A stretch of DNA of 64,000 nt from Lutispora thermophila DSM 19022 (lineage in GTDB: Bacteria; Bacillota; Clostridia; Lutisporales; Lutisporaceae): contig NZ_FQZS01000003.1 in NCBI RefSeq assembly GCF_900142105.1, positions 1,720-65,719 of the forward strand. The letters are read 5' to 3'. The notes under the pieces were generated by a model. That model was not told the DNA's origin and made no database searches. It saw only the letters and a program-made list of their open reading frames with translations. A program made the translations under genes and the position numbers. The first letter of the stretch is position 1; each line of letters begins with the position of its first letter. Shown piece by piece: positions 33,654-41,480 of the stretch.

Positions 33654-34265
33654 TTGGATTTGGATTTTTTTCAACAACATGATATTTGGGCATTTACTCC
33701 TGAATATTCCCATGGCATGGGGGAAGTAACCAGAGTAATTGTATCGGCGGGAGAAGATAAGATTTTACCTATGACTATGAGAAGTTTTCGTAATAATCTA
33801 TGCCGTTTTTATTCTATTGATTATTATAGCATGCGAAGAAAATATGGTCAGATAATAGGAAGTGTAAATTGTGTGCCCATACCCATAAGCAGCACCAAGA
33901 TATTTATACAGCTGAAAGTCAGAAGTCCTAGAGTCAGAAATGATTGTGCCATGGGATATGTAGATATTGCTTCAATATCTCACCTGGGAGAATCAAGGGA
34001 TAAAAGCAAAACGGAAATTGTGTTTAAGGATGAAAGAAAATTAGAAGTCATATGGGGTGTGGCAACAGTGAAGAAGCACATCAAGAATGCCAGACTGGTT
34101 TTAGATCATTATAGAAATGAAAAAGGTCTTGATGCCTATCCGGAGGAGTTGGAAAGATTATATTCCAATCTAGATAAGCCGGCCACAAAGGGGGATATTG
34201 TAATATTAGCCAGGGAAATACTAACCATTAAAAACAGTTTAAAGGAACATGAAAATAGGTTATAA
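33654..34265 (+). CDS. ComK-like competence regulator candidate
   Basis: A 203-residue protein with local similarity, recalled and aligned by eye, to B. subtilis ComK: CRFYSIDYYSMRR (residues 50-62) against the ComK CRFFGSSYAGRK region. PIPISSTKIFIQLKVRSPRVRNDC (split at 75-98) aligns with the ComK segment that runs from PPI to the CGW cysteine, and TEIVFKDERKLEV with TEVTFSNGKTMEL. ComK activates DNA-uptake genes in Bacillus. Start is TTG with GGAGGTGG upstream. It is followed by recD2 and comFC, and is driven by a LexA-box promoter. The match is partial, so function is inferred. Confidence 0.65.
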   Translation: MDLDFFQQHDIWAFTPEYSHGMGEVTRVIVSAGEDKILPMTMRSFRNNLCRFYSIDYYSMRRKYGQIIGSVNCVPIPISSTKIFIQLKVRSPRVRNDCAMGYVDIASISHLGESRDKSKTEIVFKDERKLEVIWGVATVKKHIKNARLVLDHYRNEKGLDAYPEELERLYSNLDKPATKGDIVILAREILTIKNSLKEHENRL

Positions 34266-34294
34266 TTAAGAAAAAATGATTGAGGGTTATTGGC

Positions 34295-36541
34295 ATGGAT
34301 GAGATACAAGGCATGATAAGTGAAGTGGTCTTCAGAAATGAAGTAAATGGTTATACTGTTCTGGAATTGCAGGATGATGTGGAAGAGAATACTGTAGTAG
34401 GATATTTTCCCTACGTAAATATAGGGGAAACCATAAAAGCAGTAGGAACTTGGGTTGAACATCCCGATTATGGAAGGCAGTTTAAGATGGAGACCTATCA
34501 GGTAGTGACTCCTGCCACATTAAATGGAATAGAAAGGTATTTATCTTCGGGACTGATACCAGGCATAGGAGCTGCTACTGCGAAGAAGATGGTGGAGAAG
34601 TTTGGACTGGATACCTTGGATATAATTCAATACAACCCTCAAAGGCTTACCGAAATAGACGGCATAGGGCAAAAAAAAGCTCAAAAGATTTACGAAGCTT
34701 TTCAAGAGCAGAGAGAGCTCAAGGATATAATGCTTTTCCTTGAAAGCTATAATATTAGTCCTGCTTATGCAGTTAGGATTTATAAAACTTATGGAGCCAA
34801 CACTATAAAGGTAATAAGAGAGAACCCATATAATCTGGCAGATGATGTGTTTGGCATAGGTTTCAAGATGGCAGACAGAATAGCTCAAAGCATGGGCATA
34901 CCTCTTGATTCTGAATATAGAATAGCTTCGGGAACCAGATATGTGCTTAGTCAATTTCACAATAACGGTCATAGCTATATACCTCAGGATAAGCTCATAA
35001 AGACTGCTGCAGAGCTTCTCGATGTAAGAGAAGAAGCTGTAGAAAATATGTTGATGGGCTTGTATATAGATAGAAAAATAGTAGTGGATGATTTGGATGG
35101 TGTAAAGGCGGTATATTCAATTGCTTTCTACAAAGCAGAAGTAGGTGTTGCCAGAAGACTTTTAGCTTTGGCCCAATATCCGGTTTTTGAAGTCAATTTT
35201 GATATAGAGCATGAGATAAACCAAATAGAGAAAGAAGAGGGCATATGCCTTGCCACAAACCAGAAGGAAGCAGTGGAGAAAGCCGTAACAAAAGGTTTAC
35301 TGGTTGTTACAGGAGGACCGGGAACCGGTAAAACCACAACTATTAAGGCAATAATAAGACTTTTTGAGAGGATGGGGTTATCTGTACTTCTGTGTGCACC
35401 CACAGGACGAGCAGCTAAAAGGATGCAGGAGGCTACAGGGAGAGAATCTAAAACAATACACAGGCTTTTGGAATATGGCTATGGAGACAGGGACGAAGAT
35501 ATGATGTTTCAGAGAAACGAGGATTCTCCCTTGGAGGCAAATGTAGTTATAGTGGATGAGGTATCCATGGTTGATATATTGCTGATGAATAACCTTCTGA
35601 AAGCTATAAGCGAAGGTACAAGGCTTATTCTTGTAGGAGATGTGGATCAACTGCCTTCCGTAGGGCCTGGCTGCGTTTTAAGAGATATAATAAACAGCGA
35701 GGCAGTAACAGTGGTAAGGCTTAATGAGATTTTCAGACAGGCTCAGGAGAGCCTTATAGTAGTTAATGCCCATAGAATAAACAAGGGTGAAGCTCCCATA
35801 CTCAATATTAAGAACAAGGATTTTTTCTTTATGAGGGAGGAGAGTCAGACAGGAATTCTTGAAAAAATTAAAGAGCTTTGCAAGGATAGACTTCCAAAAT
35901 ATTCAGGTTATAGCAGCATTGAAGGCATACAGGTTTTGTCTCCTATGAAAAAGGGTATCTGTGGAGTTATAAATCTAAATACTGAACTTCAAAAAATACT
36001 AAACCCACCACATCCCACAAAAAATGAGAGGCAATACAGGGATATGATTTTTCGTGAAGGGGATAAGGTGATGCAGATAAGAAACAATTACAAAATGAAG
36101 TGGCAGAGCTTGTGGGATTCAGACTACGAAGGTGAAGGGGTTTTTAACGGAGATATGGGAATCATATCTAAAGTGGATAATGAGGAGCAGACTGTGGAAG
36201 TCATTTTTGACGGAGAAAGATTGGTGAGATATGAACCTTCAGATTTGGATGAGCTGGAATTGGCCTATGCAGTAACGGTTCACAAGAGTCAGGGTTCAGA
36301 ATTTCCAGTATTGGTAATGCCAGTCATAGCAGGACCTCCAATGCTGCTCACCAGAAATCTGTTATATACTGCTTTGACTAGGGCAAAAAAAATGGTAGTA
36401 TTGGTAGGACAGGAGAGATGCATTTACTCCATGATAAACAACAATTACGTGACGAGGAGGTATTCAGGCCTGGAGTACAGGCTCCGAAGGCTTGGAAACT
36501 GGGATGAATTTATGGGAAATACTATTTCCATCCAAGAATAA
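34295..36541 (+). CDS. recD2: RecD2-type ATP-dependent DNA helicase
   Basis: About 748 residues. The N-terminal part has an oligonucleotide-binding-like segment and two helix-hairpin-helix stretches (LIPGIGAATAKKMVEKFG and LTEIDGIGQKKAQKIYEAF). The helicase core has Walker A TGGPGTGKTTTIKA, Walker B VIVDEVSMVD, GDVDQLPSVGPG and the late YAVTVHKSQGSEFP motif. RecD2 is a 5'-3' helicase in bacteria without RecBC and aids repair. The ATG at 34295 is favoured over a TTG at 34280. It overlaps comFC by 38 bases. Confidence 0.94.
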   Translation: MDEIQGMISEVVFRNEVNGYTVLELQDDVEENTVVGYFPYVNIGETIKAVGTWVEHPDYGRQFKMETYQVVTPATLNGIERYLSSGLIPGIGAATAKKMVEKFGLDTLDIIQYNPQRLTEIDGIGQKKAQKIYEAFQEQRELKDIMLFLESYNISPAYAVRIYKTYGANTIKVIRENPYNLADDVFGIGFKMADRIAQSMGIPLDSEYRIASGTRYVLSQFHNNGHSYIPQDKLIKTAAELLDVREEAVENMLMGLYIDRKIVVDDLDGVKAVYSIAFYKAEVGVARRLLALAQYPVFEVNFDIEHEINQIEKEEGICLATNQKEAVEKAVTKGLLVVTGGPGTGKTTTIKAIIRLFERMGLSVLLCAPTGRAAKRMQEATGRESKTIHRLLEYGYGDRDEDMMFQRNEDSPLEANVVIVDEVSMVDILLMNNLLKAISEGTRLILVGDVDQLPSVGPGCVLRDIINSEAVTVVRLNEIFRQAQESLIVVNAHRINKGEAPILNIKNKDFFFMREESQTGILEKIKELCKDRLPKYSGYSSIEGIQVLSPMKKGICGVINLNTELQKILNPPHPTKNERQYRDMIFREGDKVMQIRNNYKMKWQSLWDSDYEGEGVFNGDMGIISKVDNEEQTVEVIFDGERLVRYEPSDLDELELAYAVTVHKSQGSEFPVLVMPVIAGPPMLLTRNLLYTALTRAKKMVVLVGQERCIYSMINNNYVTRRYSGLEYRLRRLGNWDEFMGNTISIQE

Positions 36542-37199
36542 GTGCATATTATGCGGTGTCAAATGTGAAAAACACCTGTGCAATATTTGCGGTGCCTCCA
36601 TCAGATTTATTCATGAAAGAAGATGTATGAAATGCGGCAAGGGTTTGGCAGATGATTATGGCAAAAATACATGTCCAGATTGCCTGGAGCGTAATTATAG
36701 CTTCCATTCAGCCTATTCCTGCTTTTATTATGTAGGTGCAGGCAGGGAGTTGATTCATAAGTTAAAATATGAAGGTAACCTGGAAATTGGATATATTTTG
36801 GCAAGATATATGGCATATGAAGCAAAGGTAAATAATCTTAGAACTGATATTATAGTACCTGTGCCTATTCATGAGTCGAAGCTTCAAAGAAGAGGTTTCA
36901 ATCAGGTTAAAATAATAGGAGCTAATTTATCAAAGATGCTGGCTATTCCCATGTGGGATTGCCTTATAAGGAAGAGGGATACAAAGGATCAATCAACATT
37001 GGACAAAATAGGAAGAAAATTGAATATGATTGATGCATTTTCTCTAAATATGTTATATAATGTAAATAACATGAGAATCTTGCTCATAGATGATATATAT
37101 ACCACAGGGAGCACTGTGGATGAATGCAGCAAGGTACTTTTGGCATCTGGGGCCGAGCAAATATATGTTCTGACTGCAGCTGCAGGAGTAAATACCTAA
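36504..37199 (+). CDS. comFC: ComF family protein (ComFC, phosphoribosyltransferase-like)
   Basis: A 231-residue protein with N-terminal zinc-finger cysteines (CILCGVKCEKHLCNICGAS and CMKCGKGL, then CPDC) and a C-terminal PRTase domain. The latter includes VPVPIHESKLQRRGFNQVKI and the PRPP-like loop ILLIDDIYTTGSTVDE. ComFC is needed for transformation in several species. The coding start is ATG 36504, inside the end of recD2, so the two are tightly coupled. yvyF follows 16 bases later. Confidence 0.92.
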   Translation: MNLWEILFPSKNKCILCGVKCEKHLCNICGASIRFIHERRCMKCGKGLADDYGKNTCPDCLERNYSFHSAYSCFYYVGAGRELIHKLKYEGNLEIGYILARYMAYEAKVNNLRTDIIVPVPIHESKLQRRGFNQVKIIGANLSKMLAIPMWDCLIRKRDTKDQSTLDKIGRKLNMIDAFSLNMLYNVNNMRILLIDDIYTTGSTVDECSKVLLASGAEQIYVLTAAAGVNT

Positions 37200-37215
37200 T
37201 TTTGGAGGTGGTTCG

Positions 37216-37635
37216 ATGCCAGAACTTAGAAATTGTATTAGATGTGGTAGGGTTTTTGCATATACATACAGTCCTATATGTAGCAAATGTTTGGAACAAG
37301 ACGAGGAAGATTTCAGGATTGTTAAGGATTATTTATATGACAATCCAGGTTCAAATGTATTTGAAGTATCCGAGGCTACAGGGGTATCAGTGGAAAAGAT
37401 AATGAGGTTTCTGAGAGAAGAAAGATTGGAGATAAGTTCAGAAAACTCAAATTTAGTGCTTGAATGTGAATACTGTGGAAAACCGATTAGAACTGGGAGA
37501 TACTGTGAAGAATGCAAAAACAAGCTTGCCAACGAGATGAGAAAAGAGTTTGGCCTTAGTCAGATGAGGCAGGAGTATGTAAGGAATACAGGTAAAGAAA
37601 AAATGTATATTGTGAAGAAGAGGGAAGGCAAATAG
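37216..37635 (+). CDS. yvyF: flagellar operon protein YvyF
   Basis: A 139-residue protein with two zinc-binding cysteine pairs at the N-terminus (CIRCGRVF and CSKC) and two more at 88-108 (CEYCGKPI and CEEC). A helix-turn-helix-like segment, SEATGVSVEKIMRFLREERL, lies between. It matches the YvyF/TIGR03826 family, which lies between comFC and flgM in Bacillus and is of unknown role. GGAGGTGG precedes the ATG. Confidence 0.88.
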   Translation: MPELRNCIRCGRVFAYTYSPICSKCLEQDEEDFRIVKDYLYDNPGSNVFEVSEATGVSVEKIMRFLREERLEISSENSNLVLECEYCGKPIRTGRYCEECKNKLANEMRKEFGLSQMRQEYVRNTGKEKMYIVKKREGK

Positions 37636-37652
37636 TGCCTTTCTTTTTTTTA
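37619..37652 (+). terminator. terminator after yvyF
   Basis: GGGAAGGCA and TGCCTTTC with a five-base loop, overlapping the stop codon of yvyF, then a T run. It separates the SOS-type operon from flgM. Confidence 0.8.
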
Positions 37653-37659
37653 TTATCTA

Positions 37660-37687
37660 TAAACTATCCAGTGTATTTTACCGATAA
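37660..37687 (+). promoter_or_regulatory. sigma-D promoter for flgM operon
   Basis: TAAA (37660-37663), 16 bases, ACCGATAA (37680-37687). One mismatch to GCCGATAA. Confidence 0.7.
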
Positions 37688-37720
37688 TTAAAGTGAGTAG
37701 AAGATATATGAGGTGATATA

Positions 37721-38026
37721 ATGGGGATTAACGTTGATAAAATTCCTGGAATCAGCAAAATATATAAGAATTTTTCTGTTGATAGAGAAAAAGGAGTGAG
37801 AGAGGTATCAGCTATACAAGGAAAGAAAGATGAATTGACCATCTCTCAGAAGGCAAAGGATTATCAAGTAGTGTCTAAAGCCATGAAAGCCTTAAGTCAA
37901 GTTCCTGACATCAGAGAAGATAAAGTAAATGAAATAAAGCAAAAGATGGACAAAGGCATTTATGACATAGATGGTAAAGACATAGCTGAGAAGATGCTGA
38001 CAGGTGGATTTGACAGGAAGATATGA
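37721..38026 (+). CDS. flgM: anti-sigma-28 factor FlgM
   Basis: A 101-residue protein. Its N-terminal half is polar and probably disordered, and the C-terminal sigma-binding helices read KDYQVVSKAMKALSQVPDIR and KVNEIKQKMDKGIYDIDGKD IAEKML-type helix ends. FlgM holds sigma-D inactive until the hook is finished and FlgM is exported. It starts the flgM-flgN-flgK-flgL operon and is preceded by a sigma-D promoter, so it is autoregulated. Confidence 0.93.
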   Translation: MGINVDKIPGISKIYKNFSVDREKGVREVSAIQGKKDELTISQKAKDYQVVSKAMKALSQVPDIREDKVNEIKQKMDKGIYDIDGKDIAEKMLTGGFDRKI

Positions 38027-38057
38027 AGTAAATTGAAAGTTATGAGGTGATGCTGTC

Positions 38058-38525
38058 GTGGATAATATAGACAAGATAATACTCTCTCTGGAAAAAGAGA
38101 ATAACGTATATAAGGAGCTTCTATCCATATCAAAAAAGAAAAAGGATGTCATAATAGACAATAAAATAGATGAGTTAGACAGCATTATAAAGATGGAAGG
38201 CAATCTGGTACTGGAAATAAGCAAGCTGGAAGATGAAAGAGAAAAGGCTGTGGATGAATTGGCAAAGGAACTGGGCTGCGATGGGAAAGAATTGAGTATA
38301 AGTTATTTATGCAGCAAGCTAGAAGATAGAAGAGTTGTTGATTTGAAAAAGATTGCCGATAACATTGGAAAAACATTGAGTGAACTGAAAGAGATCAATG
38401 ATTTAAATGGTAAACTCATAGAGCAATCTCTTGAGTATGTGAACTTTTCCATAAATCTTGTGGCCGATATCATGGAAGAGCAAGGTTCATTCAGAGGCAA
38501 TTCCTTATTTGATGCTAAGGTTTAG
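38058..38525 (+). CDS. flgN: flagellar export chaperone FlgN
   Basis: A 155-residue coiled-coil helical protein. It matches FlgN in size, in helical layout (EKENNVYKELLSISKKKKDV, DNIGKTLSELKEINDLNGKL) and in its conserved place between flgM and flgK. FlgN binds and delivers hook-junction proteins FlgK and FlgL. The start is GTG, with AGGTGATG upstream, 31 bases after flgM. Confidence 0.85.
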   Translation: MDNIDKIILSLEKENNVYKELLSISKKKKDVIIDNKIDELDSIIKMEGNLVLEISKLEDEREKAVDELAKELGCDGKELSISYLCSKLEDRRVVDLKKIADNIGKTLSELKEINDLNGKLIEQSLEYVNFSINLVADIMEEQGSFRGNSLFDAKV

Positions 38526-38535
38526 GGGGTATTAT

Positions 38536-39981
38536 ATGAGTTCATTTGGCGGATTAAGTATTGCAGTATCAGGTATTTTTGCTCAACAGAGATCACTTGA
38601 TACTACAGGACACAATATTAGCAATGTAAATACACCAGGATATTCTAGACAAATCGCAATACATTCTTCCTCATCTCCTGTGCAGGTAGGCTATACCAGT
38701 GCTGGAACAAAAATGAGCAAAGGTACTGGAGTAGATATTATTCTTATAACACAGTATAGAGATGAATTTTTAGATGCTAAAGTTAGAAAGAATAATAAAG
38801 AATTGGGTTATTGGGAGGCTCTCCTAACTGGAGTGGAAGATTTGGAAGGTATTTTTAATGATTATACAGATGAAGGAATACAAACTGCCATGAATAATTT
38901 CTGGGATGCATGGGAACAGTTGTCCAAGCCAACAGGAAGACTTACTTCAAGAGCTCTGGTGAAAGAAAGCGCTATAGCATTAGTAGAATCCATAAAAAAC
39001 ACGGATCAGCTTCTCAAGGATTATAGAGCAGATAAAGATAAGGAAATAATGGAAAATGTAGACAGAATTAATGAAATCACAAAGAGAATTGGAGAGCTTA
39101 ATGATCTGATCATTAAGGTTGAAGCAAATGGAGCAGTTGCCAGTGATTTTAGAGATGAGAGGAATCTTCTTTTGGATGAGCTTTCCCAATTAGTAGATCT
39201 TCAGGTGGTTGATGGCAAATCTGTCACCGTAATGATAGAAGGCAGAGCTGTAGTGGATGGGAAGCATGTGGAACAACTTAAAGCAGTACCTGATCCATCA
39301 AAAAACGGATTGATAAAGCTGGTATGGGAAAGAGATAACCAGGCAGTAGAAATAAGTGGCGGTAGGATAAAAGCTTTATTTTATACAAGAGATGAACTTG
39401 TAGACAGTTTTAGGTCCAGATTGGATGAAATGATAAAGGGTTTGGCAGCAGAAGTAAACAGCATCCATATTACCGGTTACGGTGTAAGTGATGATATACA
39501 AAGAAAGTTTTTCATAAATAGTGGGGATCCAACCAGTGATTATATTGATATGTCCAATATCGCATTCAATCCTGAATTGAATGACTATGACAATATTGCT
39601 GCTGCTTTGAATCCGCCACCTTACAACTATGAAGATAATGTGATAGCTCTGAAAATACTGGAGATCAGGGACAAAAAGGTTTTTGGAGATACTAAATATG
39701 ATATATCACAGGCCAAATATGATTTTGACGAATACTACAGGAATATCATTTTAGACTTAGGTAAAGTTGGATTGGAAGCATCCATTAATGTAGAAGCTCA
39801 TAACTCCGTGAATACAGAGTTGGAGAACAAAAGAGGAGGTATTATGGGCGTTTCTCTTGATGAAGAGATGACCAATCTTATAAGGTTTGAGCATTCTTAT
39901 AATGCGTCAGCCAGAATGGTGAATGTAATGGACGAAATGATTGATATAGTAGTGAATAGGTTAGGAATAGTTGGAAGGTAG
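38536..39981 (+). CDS. flgK: flagellar hook-associated protein FlgK (copy 1)
   Basis: A 481-residue hook-filament junction protein. N-terminal FGGLSIAVSGIFAQQRSLDT and GHNISNVNTPGYSRQ are the family signature; the C-terminal D0 is VSLDEEMTNLIRFEHSYNAS then ARMVNVMDEMIDIVVNRLG. AGGGGG stands before ATG 38536, and an upstream in-frame ATG at 38458 lies inside flgN and is not used. A second, distinct flgK lies immediately downstream. Which copy forms the functional junction is unknown. Confidence 0.93.
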   Translation: MSSFGGLSIAVSGIFAQQRSLDTTGHNISNVNTPGYSRQIAIHSSSSPVQVGYTSAGTKMSKGTGVDIILITQYRDEFLDAKVRKNNKELGYWEALLTGVEDLEGIFNDYTDEGIQTAMNNFWDAWEQLSKPTGRLTSRALVKESAIALVESIKNTDQLLKDYRADKDKEIMENVDRINEITKRIGELNDLIIKVEANGAVASDFRDERNLLLDELSQLVDLQVVDGKSVTVMIEGRAVVDGKHVEQLKAVPDPSKNGLIKLVWERDNQAVEISGGRIKALFYTRDELVDSFRSRLDEMIKGLAAEVNSIHITGYGVSDDIQRKFFINSGDPTSDYIDMSNIAFNPELNDYDNIAAALNPPPYNYEDNVIALKILEIRDKKVFGDTKYDISQAKYDFDEYYRNIILDLGKVGLEASINVEAHNSVNTELENKRGGIMGVSLDEEMTNLIRFEHSYNASARMVNVMDEMIDIVVNRLGIVGR

Positions 39982-39992
39982 GTGTGCGTTAG

Positions 39993-41468
39993 ATGAGAAC
40001 TACATTTGGTAGCTTAAATACAGCAAATAGCGGGCTCTTTGCCAGCCGCAAAGCCCTGGATGTTATCAGCCACAATATAGCAAATGCGGAAACAGAAGGG
40101 TATTCTCGGCAGGTGGTAAAGCAGAGAGCTTCTACGCCCATATGGGGAGATCCAAGAGGCATTATAGGTACTGGTGTAGAGACCTATAATATTGTAAGAA
40201 TCAGAAATGAGTTTTTGGATAAGAAATATTGGACTCAGAACAGGGCTGTAGGGCAATGGGGGATAAAGCAACAGAGCCTTGAAAGCCTTGAATCCATTTT
40301 CAATGAACCATCTGATACAGGTCTTAGACAGGTTATTGATGAGTTTTTTGTTGCTTTAGATGAACTTGCTAAAAAAACAGGGGATTCTACAAGACGCATA
40401 GCTGTAGTTGAAACAGCCAATACATTGGCTAAAACTGTAAATAGGCATGGAAATGAAATAATCAGCGCCATAAGAGAAGTTAATGAAGAGGTTAAAAGCA
40501 AGGTGGATGAAATAAATTCTCTTGCTTTTCAGATAGCAGCCATAAACAAACAAATATTTAATATGGAACTGGGGGATTCTCAAGCCAATGATCTAAGAGA
40601 TCAGAGAAATGTTCTTATTGACAAGCTTTCCAAGATAATAGATATAAGCGTAAGTACCACAAAAGATAAAAATAACAATGAATACCTCAACATAAAGATT
40701 GGCGGCATAACATTGGTTGATCATACAAACTATAGCGAAATGGCTTATGTTGAGGAAGATGTGCCAGGCATAAGTGACCTTGGAGCAGGAAAGATGGCCA
40801 AGATCGTATGGAAGGGGCTAGAGAGTCAGGAAGTAAAAATTCAATCAGGAGAACTAAAGGGTCTCTTGGACGTTAGAGATGGAAACGGCGTTGGACTGAA
40901 TTATAGAGGATTGCCTTATTATCTGGAAAAACTCAATGAGTTTGCAAGAGAATTTTCAAACAAGGTCAATGAAATACATAGAAAGGGTATTGACTTTAAT
41001 GGTAAGGCAGGAGGAAACTTTTTTGATGTTCCTGATGGGAATCCTGATAATATCAATTGCCTCAACTTTGCCGTATACGGTGCATTGTTGGCAGATGCGA
41101 ATTTGATAGCAGCTTCCTCCGATATGGGAGGAGAAAGCAATAATGAAAATCTAAAGAATATTATCGAATTGAAGAATAAGACTGATATGTTTAGTTCCAC
41201 CAAGGGAACGCCTGATGATTTTGTAAAAGCATTATTGTCATCTCTTGCAGTAGACGCTGAGCATGCGAAAAGAATGTCAATAAACTCCCAAGTCCTTATA
41301 GCAGATACAGAAAACAGGAGAATGTCTGTATCTGGGGTTCTGTTGGATGAAGAAATGGGAAACATGGTGAAATTTTCTGAAGCATATAATGCTTCTGCTA
41401 GAATGGTAACCACTTTGGATGCCATATTGGACACCACCATCAATAAACTAGGTTTGGTAGGAAGATAG
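39993..41468 (+). CDS. flgK: flagellar hook-associated protein FlgK (copy 2)
   Basis: A 491-residue homologue starting 11 bases after the first. N-terminal FGSLNTANSGLFASRKALDV with SHNIANAETEGYSRQ and C-terminal LDEEMGNMVKFSEAYNASAR are FlgK-type. The two copies agree at the ends and differ in the middle domain, so they are old paralogues, not a recent duplication. AGGTGTGCG precedes the ATG. Division of labour, for example a two-layer junction, is possible but not shown. Confidence 0.92.
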   Translation: MRTTFGSLNTANSGLFASRKALDVISHNIANAETEGYSRQVVKQRASTPIWGDPRGIIGTGVETYNIVRIRNEFLDKKYWTQNRAVGQWGIKQQSLESLESIFNEPSDTGLRQVIDEFFVALDELAKKTGDSTRRIAVVETANTLAKTVNRHGNEIISAIREVNEEVKSKVDEINSLAFQIAAINKQIFNMELGDSQANDLRDQRNVLIDKLSKIIDISVSTTKDKNNNEYLNIKIGGITLVDHTNYSEMAYVEEDVPGISDLGAGKMAKIVWKGLESQEVKIQSGELKGLLDVRDGNGVGLNYRGLPYYLEKLNEFAREFSNKVNEIHRKGIDFNGKAGGNFFDVPDGNPDNINCLNFAVYGALLADANLIAASSDMGGESNNENLKNIIELKNKTDMFSSTKGTPDDFVKALLSSLAVDAEHAKRMSINSQVLIADTENRRMSVSGVLLDEEMGNMVKFSEAYNASARMVTTLDAILDTTINKLGLVGR

Positions 41469-41480
41469 TGAGGTGATTTT

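Noticed and set aside
38463-38470. GCCGATAT inside flgN as an internal sigma-D promoter for flgK
   Set aside because: No TAAA at 15-16 bases upstream (the nearest is 7 bases away); probably chance.
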